Below are positions 45,257 to 54,838 of a DNA stretch of 64,000 nt, piece by piece. The stretch spans positions 2,484-66,483 of the forward strand of contig CABJAW010000020.1 of NCBI GenBank assembly GCA_902363665.1. Reading direction: 5' to 3'. Both the position numbers and the translations under genes were made by a program. Below the pieces are notes generated by a model, which was not told where the DNA came from, ran no database searches, and was given only the letters and a program-made list of their open reading frames with translations. Position 1 is the first letter of the stretch, and each line of letters opens with the position of its first letter. The DNA comes from Lachnospiraceae bacterium (GTDB lineage: Bacteria; Bacillota; Clostridia; Lachnospirales; Lachnospiraceae).

Positions 45257-46765
45257 ATGAAAAAAAGGGCAATGGCAATCGCGGCAGCGTTCGCGCTGAC
45301 AATGAGCATGGGAATGGGTGCAGCAGCAAAAGATGACCTGGTAATCGCAGAGATGATGGACTGTGGGACACTTGCGCCAACCGGTCCAACTGTTGAGATG
45401 AGAAGTGATATTACGTATCAGGTGTATGAGGGACTCTTCCGGTATGGCTACAATATGGAAATGACACCGCAGCTTGCAACAAGCTGGGAACAGACAGATC
45501 CGACGCATATTACGTTCCATTTAAGAGAAGGCGTAAAGTATCATGATGGACGCGATTTTACAGCAAAGGATGTTCTTTTTACCCTGAAACTGAACTGTGA
45601 GGATGCGAATACGAGTGGAGTTATCACGTATCTTGATTTGGACAATTGCGAGGCACCGGATGATTATACAGTTATCCTGGCATTTACACAGCCGAATGCA
45701 TTCAATCTCACAAAACTTGGTTCCTTAAATATTGTAAATGAGGAAGCTTATAATGAGAGCTCAGATGGAATGGCAACCAATCCGGTTGGAACAGGCCCTT
45801 ACAAATTTGAAAGCAGCATTCCCGGTGTAAGCTATACATTTACTGCAAATGAGGATTACTGGGGGGGAGCGCCGGAAGAAATTAAAAAGGTGACATTTAA
45901 TGTAATTGCGGAAGATTCCCAGCGTACGAATGCATTGCAGGCAGGAGAGATTGATTTTAATAAGTCCCTGCAGATCAGCGATATCGAGTATATTTCCGGA
46001 ATGGATGATTTTACGGTTGTTTCGAAACCTGCTTTTAACACAGAGTGTGTATTTTTCAATATGACAGAAAATTCTCCATTTGCATCGAAAGAGCTTCGTC
46101 AGGCAGTGGGGTATGCGATTGACAATACAGCGATGAACGCGGCAGGCTATGACAATCTGTACATTCCGGCAACGGGTCCGTGGTCTTCCGGAATGGCGGA
46201 TTACAATGCAGAGTGGACAAATGAAATGTATGAAGCTCAGAATATGGATAAGGCAAAGGAACTGGTACAGGAGGCAGGAATTCCGGATCGGACCGTTAAG
46301 ATTGTCTATGGCGGCTCTTCAGCAGAAGAGGCGATGACGCAGGTACTTCAGGCAAACCTGGCAGAGCTTGGCATTACGGCAGAAATTACAAGTGTAGATG
46401 CAGGCGTATTCTGGAGCTCAATGGGTGATCCGACCGGATGGGATCTGAGTCTTATGAGCTGTTCTGCTCCGAGCGGGTATGGTCTGGACAGCATGACGGC
46501 ATTTCTGACCGGATTGAATTTCCAGGGCTGGAGCGGTGAAAAATTTGACCAGCTCAAAGAATTGTGCAATAGTGGTGCTATGGCTGAAAATGATGATGAA
46601 AGAATGGAAAAGACGAAAGAACTGTGGGATCTGATTGAAGAGGAAGTGCCGATTTACGGAATGGTTTATCTGACCAACACGTGTGCATTTGACAGTCGTC
46701 TCGAGAATTTCCAGATCGCAGATCAGTTCAGCTTTTGCGTGAAGGATCTTTCTTTTGCAGACTGA
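45257..46765 (+). CDS. oppA: Peptide-type ABC substrate-binding protein (OppA/DppA family)
   Basis: 502 aa from ATG 45257 (AAAGGAGG upstream). SBP family 5: LATSWEQTDPTHITFHLREGVKYHDGRDFTAKD in pieces and VGTGPYKFESS are the usual blocks. It has a Sec signal ending GAAAKDD and no lipobox cysteine, so release or a non-lipid anchor is implied in a monoderm. It follows oppF by 29 bp and is followed by the double hydrolase, 55 bp on, with no terminator between. Confidence 0.9.
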   Translation: MKKRAMAIAAAFALTMSMGMGAAAKDDLVIAEMMDCGTLAPTGPTVEMRSDITYQVYEGLFRYGYNMEMTPQLATSWEQTDPTHITFHLREGVKYHDGRDFTAKDVLFTLKLNCEDANTSGVITYLDLDNCEAPDDYTVILAFTQPNAFNLTKLGSLNIVNEEAYNESSDGMATNPVGTGPYKFESSIPGVSYTFTANEDYWGGAPEEIKKVTFNVIAEDSQRTNALQAGEIDFNKSLQISDIEYISGMDDFTVVSKPAFNTECVFFNMTENSPFASKELRQAVGYAIDNTAMNAAGYDNLYIPATGPWSSGMADYNAEWTNEMYEAQNMDKAKELVQEAGIPDRTVKIVYGGSSAEEAMTQVLQANLAELGITAEITSVDAGVFWSSMGDPTGWDLSLMSCSAPSGYGLDSMTAFLTGLNFQGWSGEKFDQLKELCNSGAMAENDDERMEKTKELWDLIEEEVPIYGMVYLTNTCAFDSRLENFQIADQFSFCVKDLSFAD

Positions 46766-46820
46766 TGCTGCCAAGAAACAGCGGTGGAAAAAGCCGGACA
46801 GAAACGGAAGGATACGAAGT

Positions 46821-49763
46821 ATGCAGAATAAATACAGACGTATTTCGAATTATTACAGCGGAGCAGACGGAGTGCAGCTGGCGGTGGATCTTTATCTGCC
46901 GCCGGCAGATAAAAAGATTCCGGCCGTGATGTATGCGGGGCGTGCACCCAGGCGGGAGCGCTTTGCGGAGCAGCAGGAGATACTGGAAGAGCTGCTGGCG
47001 CATGACTATGCAGTGGTGCTGCCGGATCTGCGCGGCATCGGAGCTTCGTTTGGAAGAAGTGACGGCTTTCACAGCCGCCTTGAGGCTCGGGATCTGAAGG
47101 TACTGATGGAAACAATGGCGGGCGAAGACTGGTGCGACGGAAATTTTGGCATGCTGGGCGGTTCCAATAATGGATTCATTCAGGATCTGACTGCTGCCGA
47201 GCGGCCGACGCCGTTAAAAGCGGTGATTCCGTGCGACTGCCATCCGGATTTTTATTATCAGGATTATCCGAATGGTGCGTCCAGACATATTGAGGGACTG
47301 CCGGGGACGGATCAGGAACCGGAGGGAATTCCGGTCGATGCCGATACCGATGGCAGGCTTGCAGCAGAAGCAAAAAAAGAGCACGCATCGAATCTCGGTT
47401 TTCTGGGGCAGTATATGGCAAATATGCACCGTGATACTGTAAATCCGAAGCTTGGAACTGCGCCGCAGATGGAAATTCCGGTGTGGGACCGGATGGATGC
47501 GATCAAGTACAGCGGAATCAAGTATTACAAAAACGGAGCCTGGTATGATCCAGGAGCAGCAGGTGCAATCTATGCGTATAAGGTATTTGACGGAAAACTG
47601 CTGATCGGACCGTGGCGTCACTGTGAGATGTATTCGTGTAATAATCATGCAAAAACATGGTATGAAAAAACAGGTCGGAAAGCAGATCTGCCCAATCAGG
47701 CGTTCCCATGGGAAAAGGAATATATCAGATTCTTTGATTTCGCACTGAAGGGTGTGAAAAATGACTGGGAGACGGAGCCGCCGGTGAGATATTATACACG
47801 CGGTGAGGTGTCCGGAAATGAATGGAAATATGCGGCGGATATCCCGCTGGATACGCAGATGATTACAACACTTTATCTGAGCGGACAAAAAAGTGGAACG
47901 ATCAGCAGCAGGTATGACGGAAGCCTTACAGAAGCACCGGAAGGGAAAGAAGAGGTAATCTCTTATCGGACGGAGCGGGATATTACACTGTATGGAAACG
48001 GCGGAACGCTGGATCGGCGGATCGAGGATGGTTTTGCAAAAGAGGCTCAGAAGTGTCTGACCTTTACGACCGAGCCGTTTGAGGCACCGGTAGAAATTAC
48101 AGGCATTCCAACTCTGGAACTGGATGTCACGTCAGATTATGAGGATGGATTGTTTCTGGCTGTGCTGGAAGAGGTTTATGCGGATGGAACAACGTGTTTC
48201 CTGACAGAAGGTGCGATGCGTGCGTCACATGCAAAGTACGGAAGGCATACGGCATATCTTTCCTTAGGCTTGCCATATCATCCGGGGCTTAGCTCCGACC
48301 TTGCAAAATTGAATGAAAAAAATCCACTTCATCTTGATTTTACTCTGGAGGCATTATCTCAGCTGGTGCAGGCGGGAAGCAGACTGAGGCTGAGTGTATT
48401 TTGTGCTGAGAAAATGTATCAGCAGCCGAAATGTGTCGGAACGGATGATCCTGTGATTGGACTGCATCTTGGAGCGTCTGTGCTGAAGCTTCCTGTGATT
48501 GCAGCCAATGTATCTGAGTTTGAAGGATCTATTACGGTAAAGACAGAAAAGGAAGCAGAGATATCGGGAAATGGAAAAGTGTATGTTTTTAAACGCGCCA
48601 TATATGTGCAGCTGAATGATCGCTGGTATACGTATCCATGCTGTCAGGTTTATCCGTTGGATGACAATACCGTTTTGTATAAGACAGATACTTTTTCTGT
48701 GAAAAAGCAGGTTGGAAATACTGTGAAGGTAACTGCAAACGGCAGCGTAGAGTTTGAACTTACAGGTGTGCTTCCGGTGCGAAAGACATTTCAGGAAAGC
48801 AGACCATGGCTTCATCCGAATCGCTTTTGGTACGGAAAATCAGATGTCGGTGAGGTGCAGTTTCAGGATCAGTGGGTTGCGACGGTTCCGGTAGAGACCT
48901 GTCAGGAAGGCTTCCCGGATATTGGCCCGTATCGTACAATGGATTTGATGCTGAATCTGAAGCTTCCCACAAATGGGTCAGGACCATATCCGTGTATTGT
49001 AGGGATTCATGGTCATGGAGGTGATTATGACTGTTTTGAACGTCTGACAAATGAGATGGTTGAAGCAGGGTATGCAATGGCATCCGTAGATTACCGCGCA
49101 ACGCCGCCGAATCGCTGGCCAAGTCTTCTCTACGATGTAAAAGGTGCAATCCGCTTTTTGAAAGCACATGCAAAAAAATATTACATTGACCCGGAGCGAA
49201 TCGGAATCATGGGAGGCTCCTGCGGTGGACATTTGTCTGCATTTATCGCAGCGACAAACGGGGATCCGAAGACAGAGGGCGATATTGGTGGAAATACAGA
49301 GTATGACAGCCGGATTCAGGCAGCAGCAATCTATTTTCCATGGACAGATGCACTGGCATTCGGGGAAGATATTTTCCATCAGTATCCGGGACAGCTGAAC
49401 AAGGTAATGAATTCAGATGGACCGTACGCACCACCTGGATATATGTTTGGATTTGGCGGAGAAGGAAAAGGACTGGGAATATTAAAGGCACATATGCATG
49501 AACCGGAATATCAGGAGATTGTCAATCGTGCAATTGATATCAGTCCGGTATCGCATGTCACGGAAAGCAGCGCTCCGGCAGTTATTGTTCATGGAATTTA
49601 TGAGTGCGGTATTCAGATTCCGATGAATCAAAGCGTAAGATTTTTTGAAAAACTAACCCAAAAGGGTGTGAAATCACTCTTGCTGTGTAATAATAATGGA
49701 TTTTTCGGAGAGGATGAGGAAGTAAAGAAGGCAGTTGTCGATTTTATGAAGAAGAGAGTATAA
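46821..49763 (+). CDS. Two-domain alpha/beta hydrolase (CocE/S15 type plus esterase type)
   Basis: 980 aa from ATG 46821; no good start lies earlier. Residues 1-600 are a CocE/X-Pro-dipeptidyl-peptidase S15 unit: RGIGASFGRSDG, nucleophile MLGGSNNGF (near 117), DGKLLIGPWRHCE with the likely catalytic His, and a jelly-roll domain. Residues about 700-980 are a second hydrolase like BD-FAE esterases. It has an oxyanion motif GIHGHGGDYD and nucleophile MGGSCGGH, but where the catalytic His is expected it has CNNNGFFGE. There is no signal peptide, so it is cytoplasmic. It probably hydrolyses an imported ester or amide; the substrate is unknown. Confidence 0.8.
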   Translation: MQNKYRRISNYYSGADGVQLAVDLYLPPADKKIPAVMYAGRAPRRERFAEQQEILEELLAHDYAVVLPDLRGIGASFGRSDGFHSRLEARDLKVLMETMAGEDWCDGNFGMLGGSNNGFIQDLTAAERPTPLKAVIPCDCHPDFYYQDYPNGASRHIEGLPGTDQEPEGIPVDADTDGRLAAEAKKEHASNLGFLGQYMANMHRDTVNPKLGTAPQMEIPVWDRMDAIKYSGIKYYKNGAWYDPGAAGAIYAYKVFDGKLLIGPWRHCEMYSCNNHAKTWYEKTGRKADLPNQAFPWEKEYIRFFDFALKGVKNDWETEPPVRYYTRGEVSGNEWKYAADIPLDTQMITTLYLSGQKSGTISSRYDGSLTEAPEGKEEVISYRTERDITLYGNGGTLDRRIEDGFAKEAQKCLTFTTEPFEAPVEITGIPTLELDVTSDYEDGLFLAVLEEVYADGTTCFLTEGAMRASHAKYGRHTAYLSLGLPYHPGLSSDLAKLNEKNPLHLDFTLEALSQLVQAGSRLRLSVFCAEKMYQQPKCVGTDDPVIGLHLGASVLKLPVIAANVSEFEGSITVKTEKEAEISGNGKVYVFKRAIYVQLNDRWYTYPCCQVYPLDDNTVLYKTDTFSVKKQVGNTVKVTANGSVEFELTGVLPVRKTFQESRPWLHPNRFWYGKSDVGEVQFQDQWVATVPVETCQEGFPDIGPYRTMDLMLNLKLPTNGSGPYPCIVGIHGHGGDYDCFERLTNEMVEAGYAMASVDYRATPPNRWPSLLYDVKGAIRFLKAHAKKYYIDPERIGIMGGSCGGHLSAFIAATNGDPKTEGDIGGNTEYDSRIQAAAIYFPWTDALAFGEDIFHQYPGQLNKVMNSDGPYAPPGYMFGFGGEGKGLGILKAHMHEPEYQEIVNRAIDISPVSHVTESSAPAVIVHGIYECGIQIPMNQSVRFFEKLTQKGVKSLLLCNNNGFFGEDEEVKKAVVDFMKKRV

Positions 49764-49858
49764 TATAAAAAACGCTCCGGCACAGGATAATCAGGACTGT
49801 TGTCGGGGCAGTTTGTATCAAAGGATAAATCGGCAAAAGCAGGGGGATAGAAGACATT

Positions 49859-51214
49859 ATGGAAAATCGGTTGGAACTTGCACAGAAGCAGACGCTTTCT
49901 GGAAAAATGATACAATCTGTAATGGTATTGCAGATGAATATGCAGCAGCTTCAGTCACATATCTCGGAAGTTGCACTGGAAAATCCGGTTATTGATCTGG
50001 AAGAGATAAAAGCAGAACCAGAAGCAGAGAAGCTTAGAAAGATCGAATGGCTTTCGGAACTGGACGAGCAGAACCGATACTATTACCGTTATGAAAGAGA
50101 AGATGCAAATCAGAGACAGTTTGAAAATATAGGACGAGAAGAAGAATCTGTGGAAACAATGCTTCTGGAGCAGCTTGATGGTTATGAATACAATGAAACG
50201 CAGATGCAGATCTTTTCTTATATTGCGAAATGCCTGGATGGCAGAGGATACTGCAGAGTGCCATACAAAGAGATTGCTTTGAATCTGCATTGTTCCGAGC
50301 GGATGGTCTGCAATTGTCTTGCTGTTATGAAACGGCTGGATCCTGCAGGTGTGTGCGCAGAAAATCTCAAAGAATGCCTTTTGATTCAACTGCAAAGGCA
50401 ACCGAAGAATACAGAACTCGAAGAAAAAATTGTTCAGGATTTTTTGGAAGAAGTTGGAAAAAGCAAGATTTGTGCGATCGCAAAGAAACTTCAGGTATCA
50501 CAGGAAGAGGTATGGAATGCAATTGAGCATATCCGGGAGCTAAATCCGAATCCGCTTAGCGGATGTGGAAATGGAGAAAGGCCGATCTATGTGACACCGG
50601 ATGTAACCGTCGTAAAATTTGAAGATCATTATGAGATTCTGATCAATGATTATGTATATCCTGTAATTCATTTAAACCAGGATTACGTCCAGATGATGCA
50701 AAATCAACCGGATGAGGAAACAAGGATATATTTAAAGGAAAAAATTCATCAGGCTGAGGAGTTGCAGGAAAATATTGGAAGAAGAAATGAAACAATGCTG
50801 AAGCTGACAAAATGTATTTTGGAGGTACAGGAGCAGTTTTTCAAAAACGGAAAAAAGCCACTTGTTCCATTCACAATTTCAGAAGCTGCCGCACGGATGA
50901 ATGTGAGTATATCAACTGTAAGTCGGGCTGCAAACGAAAAGTATCTGCAGTGCTGTTGGGGGACGTTTCCCTTTTCTGCCTTTTTTTCAAAAGGAGTTAT
51001 GCAGGATGGAGAACGCCAGATTAGCGTGGATGCGATAAAAGAAGCAATTAGGATGCTGATCGAAAGCGAGGATAAAAGAAAACCGTACAGTGATCAGAAG
51101 CTTGAGGAACTACTGAAGGAAAGAAAGATCCTGATATCACGCAGGGCAATCGCCAAATATCGGGAAGAACTTGGAATCCCGAGCACGCGTGGAAGAAAGA
51201 GCTATGCATCATAA
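49859..51214 (+). CDS. rpoN: RNA polymerase sigma-54 factor
   Basis: 451 aa. Region I is glutamine- and leucine-rich (LAQKQTLSGKMIQSVMVLQMNMQQLQ). The core-binding domain contains RMVCNCLAVMKRLDPAGVCAENLKECL. The C terminus carries the -12 helix-turn-helix region (VSISTVSRAANEKYLQC) and a full RpoN box, SRRAIAKYRE, close to the consensus ARRTVAKYRE. It sits inside the operon started by the sigma-54 promoter at 41380, 95 bp after the hydrolase gene and 52 bp before the reductase gene. No terminator separates them, so it is probably autoregulated. AGGGGGATAG lies upstream. Confidence 0.95.
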   Translation: MENRLELAQKQTLSGKMIQSVMVLQMNMQQLQSHISEVALENPVIDLEEIKAEPEAEKLRKIEWLSELDEQNRYYYRYEREDANQRQFENIGREEESVETMLLEQLDGYEYNETQMQIFSYIAKCLDGRGYCRVPYKEIALNLHCSERMVCNCLAVMKRLDPAGVCAENLKECLLIQLQRQPKNTELEEKIVQDFLEEVGKSKICAIAKKLQVSQEEVWNAIEHIRELNPNPLSGCGNGERPIYVTPDVTVVKFEDHYEILINDYVYPVIHLNQDYVQMMQNQPDEETRIYLKEKIHQAEELQENIGRRNETMLKLTKCILEVQEQFFKNGKKPLVPFTISEAAARMNVSISTVSRAANEKYLQCCWGTFPFSAFFSKGVMQDGERQISVDAIKEAIRMLIESEDKRKPYSDQKLEELLKERKILISRRAIAKYREELGIPSTRGRKSYAS

Positions 51215-51266
51215 CGATACACGCCGAAAGATTCCGGGCGTACATTAATGCAAAAGGGAGGGTACA

Positions 51267-53258
51267 ATGAAATATAAAAATTTATTTACACCGGTACAAA
51301 TCGGAAGGCTGACGATTAAAAACCGGTTTGCAATGGCACCGATGGGGCCACTTGGACTTTCTGATTCGGAAGGTGGATTTAATCAGAGAGGAATTGATTA
51401 TTATACAGAGCGGGCGAAGGGCGGTACCGGCCTGATCATTACAGGTGTAACGTTTTCGGACTGTAAAGTGGAGACGCAGAGCATGCCGAACTGTCCGAAT
51501 TCTACCTATAATCCGGTACATTTCATTCGAACCGGAAAAGAGCTGACAGAGCGGGTACATGCATATGGAAGTAAAATTTTTCTGATGATGTCAGGCGGTT
51601 TCGGCAGAGTAACGATTCCAACTAATCTTGGCGAATTTCCACCGGTTGCACCATCTGCAATTCCGCATCGCTGGCTCGATAAAATATGCCGCCCGCTGAC
51701 GGTGGAGGAGATCCACAGTATTGTCCGTTCTTTTGGAGACGGAGCATATAATGCAAAGAGAGCAGGCTTTGACGGAGTAGAGATCCATGCGGTACATGAG
51801 GGATATCTGCTGGATCAGTTTGCGATTTCCATGTTTAATCAAAGGGAGGACGAATATGGCGGTAGCCTGGAGAATCGCCTGCGTTTTGCAAGAGAGGTAG
51901 TAGAAGAGATCAAAGCGCGATGCGGAGCGGATTTTCCGGTTGCACTTCGTTTCAGCGTAAAGAGCATGATCAAGGACTGGAGAGTGGGTGCGCTTCCAGG
52001 CGAGGATTTTGAAGAAAAAGGAAGAGATACTGAGGAAGGGCTTGAAGCAGCAAAATTGCTGGTATCCTATGGATACGATGCACTTGATACGGATGTTGGA
52101 ACATACGATGCATGGTTCTGGAATCATCCGCCAATGTATCAGGAGAAAGGACTGTTCCGCACCTGGTGCCATCTGGTAAAAGATGTTGTTGATGTACCGG
52201 TATTGTGTGCGGGAAGAATGGACGATCCGGAGATGGCGTCAAAATCGATTGAAGATGGAGATTGCGATATTGTAAGCCTCGGACGTCCGCTGCTTGCAGA
52301 TCCAGATTATGTAAATAAGCTGCGAGCAGGAAGAATGGCAGAGATTCGTCCTTGTATTTCCTGCCAGGAGGGCTGTATGGGGCGTGTGCAGCATTATTCC
52401 ATGATCAACTGTGCGGTGAATCCACAGTGTGCAAGAGAGCGTGTGACTGCTTATAATCCCATTTTGCAGCCGAAAAAAGTGTTGATTGTAGGAGGCGGTG
52501 TGGCCGGCTGTGAAGCGGCAAGAGTGCTTGCACTGCGCGGGCACAGGCCGGAATTATTTGAGAAAAACGGACAGCTCGGCGGAAATCTGCTTCCGGGTGG
52601 CGCACCGGAGTTTAAAGAGGATGACATTGCACTTGCAAAATGGTATGAGGTTCAGCTTAAAAAACTTGGAGTACCTGTGACTTTAAACAGTAAAGTGACA
52701 AAAGAGCAGGTGCTTTCAGGAGATTACGATACCGTAATCATTGCGACCGGATCAAAGCCAAAAGTGTTCCCGCTGGGTGATGATGACAAAGTATATACAG
52801 CAGCACAGGTACTTTTAAAAGAAAAAGACTGTGGTGCGCAGACCGTAGTGGTTGGCGGAGGACTGGTCGGATGTGAAACTGCATTGTGGCTGGCTCAAAA
52901 CGGAAAAAAAGTAACCATCGTGGAAGCAATGGATAAAATTCTGGCGTTAAATGGCCCGCTTTGCAGTGCAAATAAAGAAATGTTGGAGCTTCTTGTTCCG
53001 TATAACGGAGTAGAAGTTGTGACAGGAGCCAAAGTAACCGGTTACCGGGATGGAATACTGACAGCAGATGTCGCCGGTAAGATTCGTGAAATACCGTGTG
53101 ACAGTGTGGTTTTGTCGGTTGGATATCGGGAAGAAAACAGTCTGTATCAGGAGCTGGAATTTGAGGTTCCGGAAATTTATCTGCTTGGCGATGCAAAGAA
53201 GGTAGCAAATATTATGTATGCGATCTGGGATGCGTTTGAGGTGACAAATCATATCTGA
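51267..53258 (+). CDS. Old-yellow-enzyme-type NADH:flavin reductase (FMN, 4Fe-4S, FAD)
   Basis: 663 aa of the 2,4-dienoyl-CoA reductase / 2-enoate reductase / BaiCD-BaiH family. The N-terminal FMN barrel (1-340) has FAMAPMGPLG and EIHAVHEGYLLDQF. The cluster is Cys363-x2-Cys366-x3-Cys370-x11-Cys382. C-terminal FAD and NAD(P) domains show VLIVGGGVAGCEAAR and VVVGGGLVGCETALW. Such enzymes reduce activated C=C bonds. It is the last gene of the sigma-54 operon and ends at a strong terminator. GGGAGGG lies before ATG. The substrate is unknown; steroid, enoate or cinnamate-like compounds are all possible. Confidence 0.88.
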   Translation: MKYKNLFTPVQIGRLTIKNRFAMAPMGPLGLSDSEGGFNQRGIDYYTERAKGGTGLIITGVTFSDCKVETQSMPNCPNSTYNPVHFIRTGKELTERVHAYGSKIFLMMSGGFGRVTIPTNLGEFPPVAPSAIPHRWLDKICRPLTVEEIHSIVRSFGDGAYNAKRAGFDGVEIHAVHEGYLLDQFAISMFNQREDEYGGSLENRLRFAREVVEEIKARCGADFPVALRFSVKSMIKDWRVGALPGEDFEEKGRDTEEGLEAAKLLVSYGYDALDTDVGTYDAWFWNHPPMYQEKGLFRTWCHLVKDVVDVPVLCAGRMDDPEMASKSIEDGDCDIVSLGRPLLADPDYVNKLRAGRMAEIRPCISCQEGCMGRVQHYSMINCAVNPQCARERVTAYNPILQPKKVLIVGGGVAGCEAARVLALRGHRPELFEKNGQLGGNLLPGGAPEFKEDDIALAKWYEVQLKKLGVPVTLNSKVTKEQVLSGDYDTVIIATGSKPKVFPLGDDDKVYTAAQVLLKEKDCGAQTVVVGGGLVGCETALWLAQNGKKVTIVEAMDKILALNGPLCSANKEMLELLVPYNGVEVVTGAKVTGYRDGILTADVAGKIREIPCDSVVLSVGYREENSLYQELEFEVPEIYLLGDAKKVANIMYAIWDAFEVTNHI

Positions 53259-53292
53259 TACGAACAGTATCGTCAGAAGTAACACAAGATGA

Positions 53293-53321
53293 AAAAGAAC
53301 GGCGGTTTTGCCGTTCTTTTT
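53293..53321 (+). terminator. Intrinsic terminator of the sigma-54 operon
   Basis: AAAAGAACGGC, loop GGTTTT, GCCGTTCTTTTT. It lies 35 bp after the reductase stop and closes the 12-kb operon. Confidence 0.92.
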
Positions 53322-53370
53322 GCGGTTCGGGTGAAATCCCTTCCCTGTTCGGAATAACCGGAATTAATTA

Positions 53371-53399
53371 TGGAAATTTTCCCTCTTTGATGCTATAGT
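53371..53399 (+). promoter_or_regulatory. Extended -10 promoter before the MATE gene
   Basis: TGGAAA (53371-53376), 17-bp spacer, TATAGT (53394-53399) preceded by TGC, an extended -10. It reads into the MATE gene 32 bp downstream. Confidence 0.6.
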
Positions 53400-53430
53400 T
53401 TTCATAGTGAGTTATGGGAGGAAAGAGATT

Positions 53431-54783
53431 ATGGCATGCAGGACAAAACAGGTACAGATCAATATGCTTGACGGACCCATTTTTTCTGCAATGGTGCGAT
53501 TCGCGATTCCGGTGCTGTTTTCCAGTATTTTTCAGCAGCTTTATAATACGATGGATACCGTGATCGTGGGGCATACGCTCGGTGAGACAGCGCTTGCTGC
53601 AATCGGATCAGCGGCACCAGTGTATGATTTGTTGATGGGATTTGCGCTTGGAATGGGCAATGGACTGTCGATCGTGACAGCACGCAGCTATGGTTCAAAA
53701 GATGAAAACACATTAAAAAAATCGGTGGCAGGTTCACTTGTGATCGGGCTGGTATTGACAATTGTGCTGACTTTGATTACAAGAGTGGGACTGCTTCCGT
53801 TTCTGAAGCTTCTGAAAACACCGGAGGAGATTCTGGAGGAATCATACCGGTACAGTTCATGCATTACACTGTTCATGGGCGTGACATTTGCTTACAACCT
53901 TGGGGCAGGTATTCTGCGGGCGGTCGGAAACAGCCTGATGCCGCTTGTGTTTCTGATTGTTTCGTCCGTGTTGAACATTGGCCTTGATCTCTGGTTTATC
54001 ACGGGGCTTGGAATGGGCGTGCGCGGTGCGGCGGTCGCGACGGTGCTGGCGCAGGGCGTTTCGGTGATTCTGTGCGTACTGTATATTTTAAAGTCAGTCC
54101 GGATTTTGATTCCGTCAAAGCATCATTTTCAACCGGATAAAAAGCTGTATCTGGAAATGCTGGAGCAGGGCGGCTCGATGGGCTTGATGAACTGCCTCGT
54201 GTGCGCGGGCACGGCGATCCTTCAGACTGGAATCAACGACCTTGGCTATCTGGTGATTGCGGGTCATACGTCGGCACGGAAGCTGTTTTCATTTTTCCTG
54301 ATGCCGCTGACGGCGATGGTGGCATCAGTTAACACGTTTGTGTCGCAGAATTTCGGCGCAGGGAAAATGAAACGGATTCGAAAGGCGATGAAGGCGGCCT
54401 ATCTGTACAATGCGATTGTGACAGCCGTGCTTGTTCTGATGGTAAATATTTTTGCGCCGCATCTGATTCGGTTTATTTCCGGATCGGAGAAGGCGGTGAT
54501 TATTGAAAACGGGACGATGTACCTGCGCGTGGTCGCTCCGGCGTTTTTCGTCCTCGGAGTCATCAACAATACGCGGACGGCGCTCCAGGCGATAGGAAGC
54601 AAGGTTCTGCCGGTACTGTCGAGCATCATCGAGCTGATCGGAAAAGTTCTGTTTGTGCTTTTGCTGGTGCCGAAATTTCAGTATCAGGCGGTCATTTTTT
54701 GTGAGCCGGTAATCTGGTGCTTTATGGCCGTGGAGCTGGTGATCTCATTCTGGAGAAATCCGTATATCCGGGCGGAAAAATAA
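53431..54783 (+). CDS. MATE-family multidrug/metabolite exporter
   Basis: 450 aa from ATG 53431 (GGGAGGAAAG upstream). About twelve membrane spans; the family phrases PVLFSSIFQQLYNTMDTVIVG, NTFVSQNFGAGK and NNTRTALQAIGSK are present. These antiporters use Na+ or H+ to expel drugs or metabolites. It is followed 55 bp later by the bile salt hydrolase-family gene, so it could export a product or protect against bile acids (inference). Confidence 0.92.
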   Translation: MACRTKQVQINMLDGPIFSAMVRFAIPVLFSSIFQQLYNTMDTVIVGHTLGETALAAIGSAAPVYDLLMGFALGMGNGLSIVTARSYGSKDENTLKKSVAGSLVIGLVLTIVLTLITRVGLLPFLKLLKTPEEILEESYRYSSCITLFMGVTFAYNLGAGILRAVGNSLMPLVFLIVSSVLNIGLDLWFITGLGMGVRGAAVATVLAQGVSVILCVLYILKSVRILIPSKHHFQPDKKLYLEMLEQGGSMGLMNCLVCAGTAILQTGINDLGYLVIAGHTSARKLFSFFLMPLTAMVASVNTFVSQNFGAGKMKRIRKAMKAAYLYNAIVTAVLVLMVNIFAPHLIRFISGSEKAVIIENGTMYLRVVAPAFFVLGVINNTRTALQAIGSKVLPVLSSIIELIGKVLFVLLLVPKFQYQAVIFCEPVIWCFMAVELVISFWRNPYIRAEK

Positions 54784-54838
54784 GACATTATAATAAGGAC
54801 ATTTGTAAATATCAGCAAAAAGAAAGCGAGGACATGCT

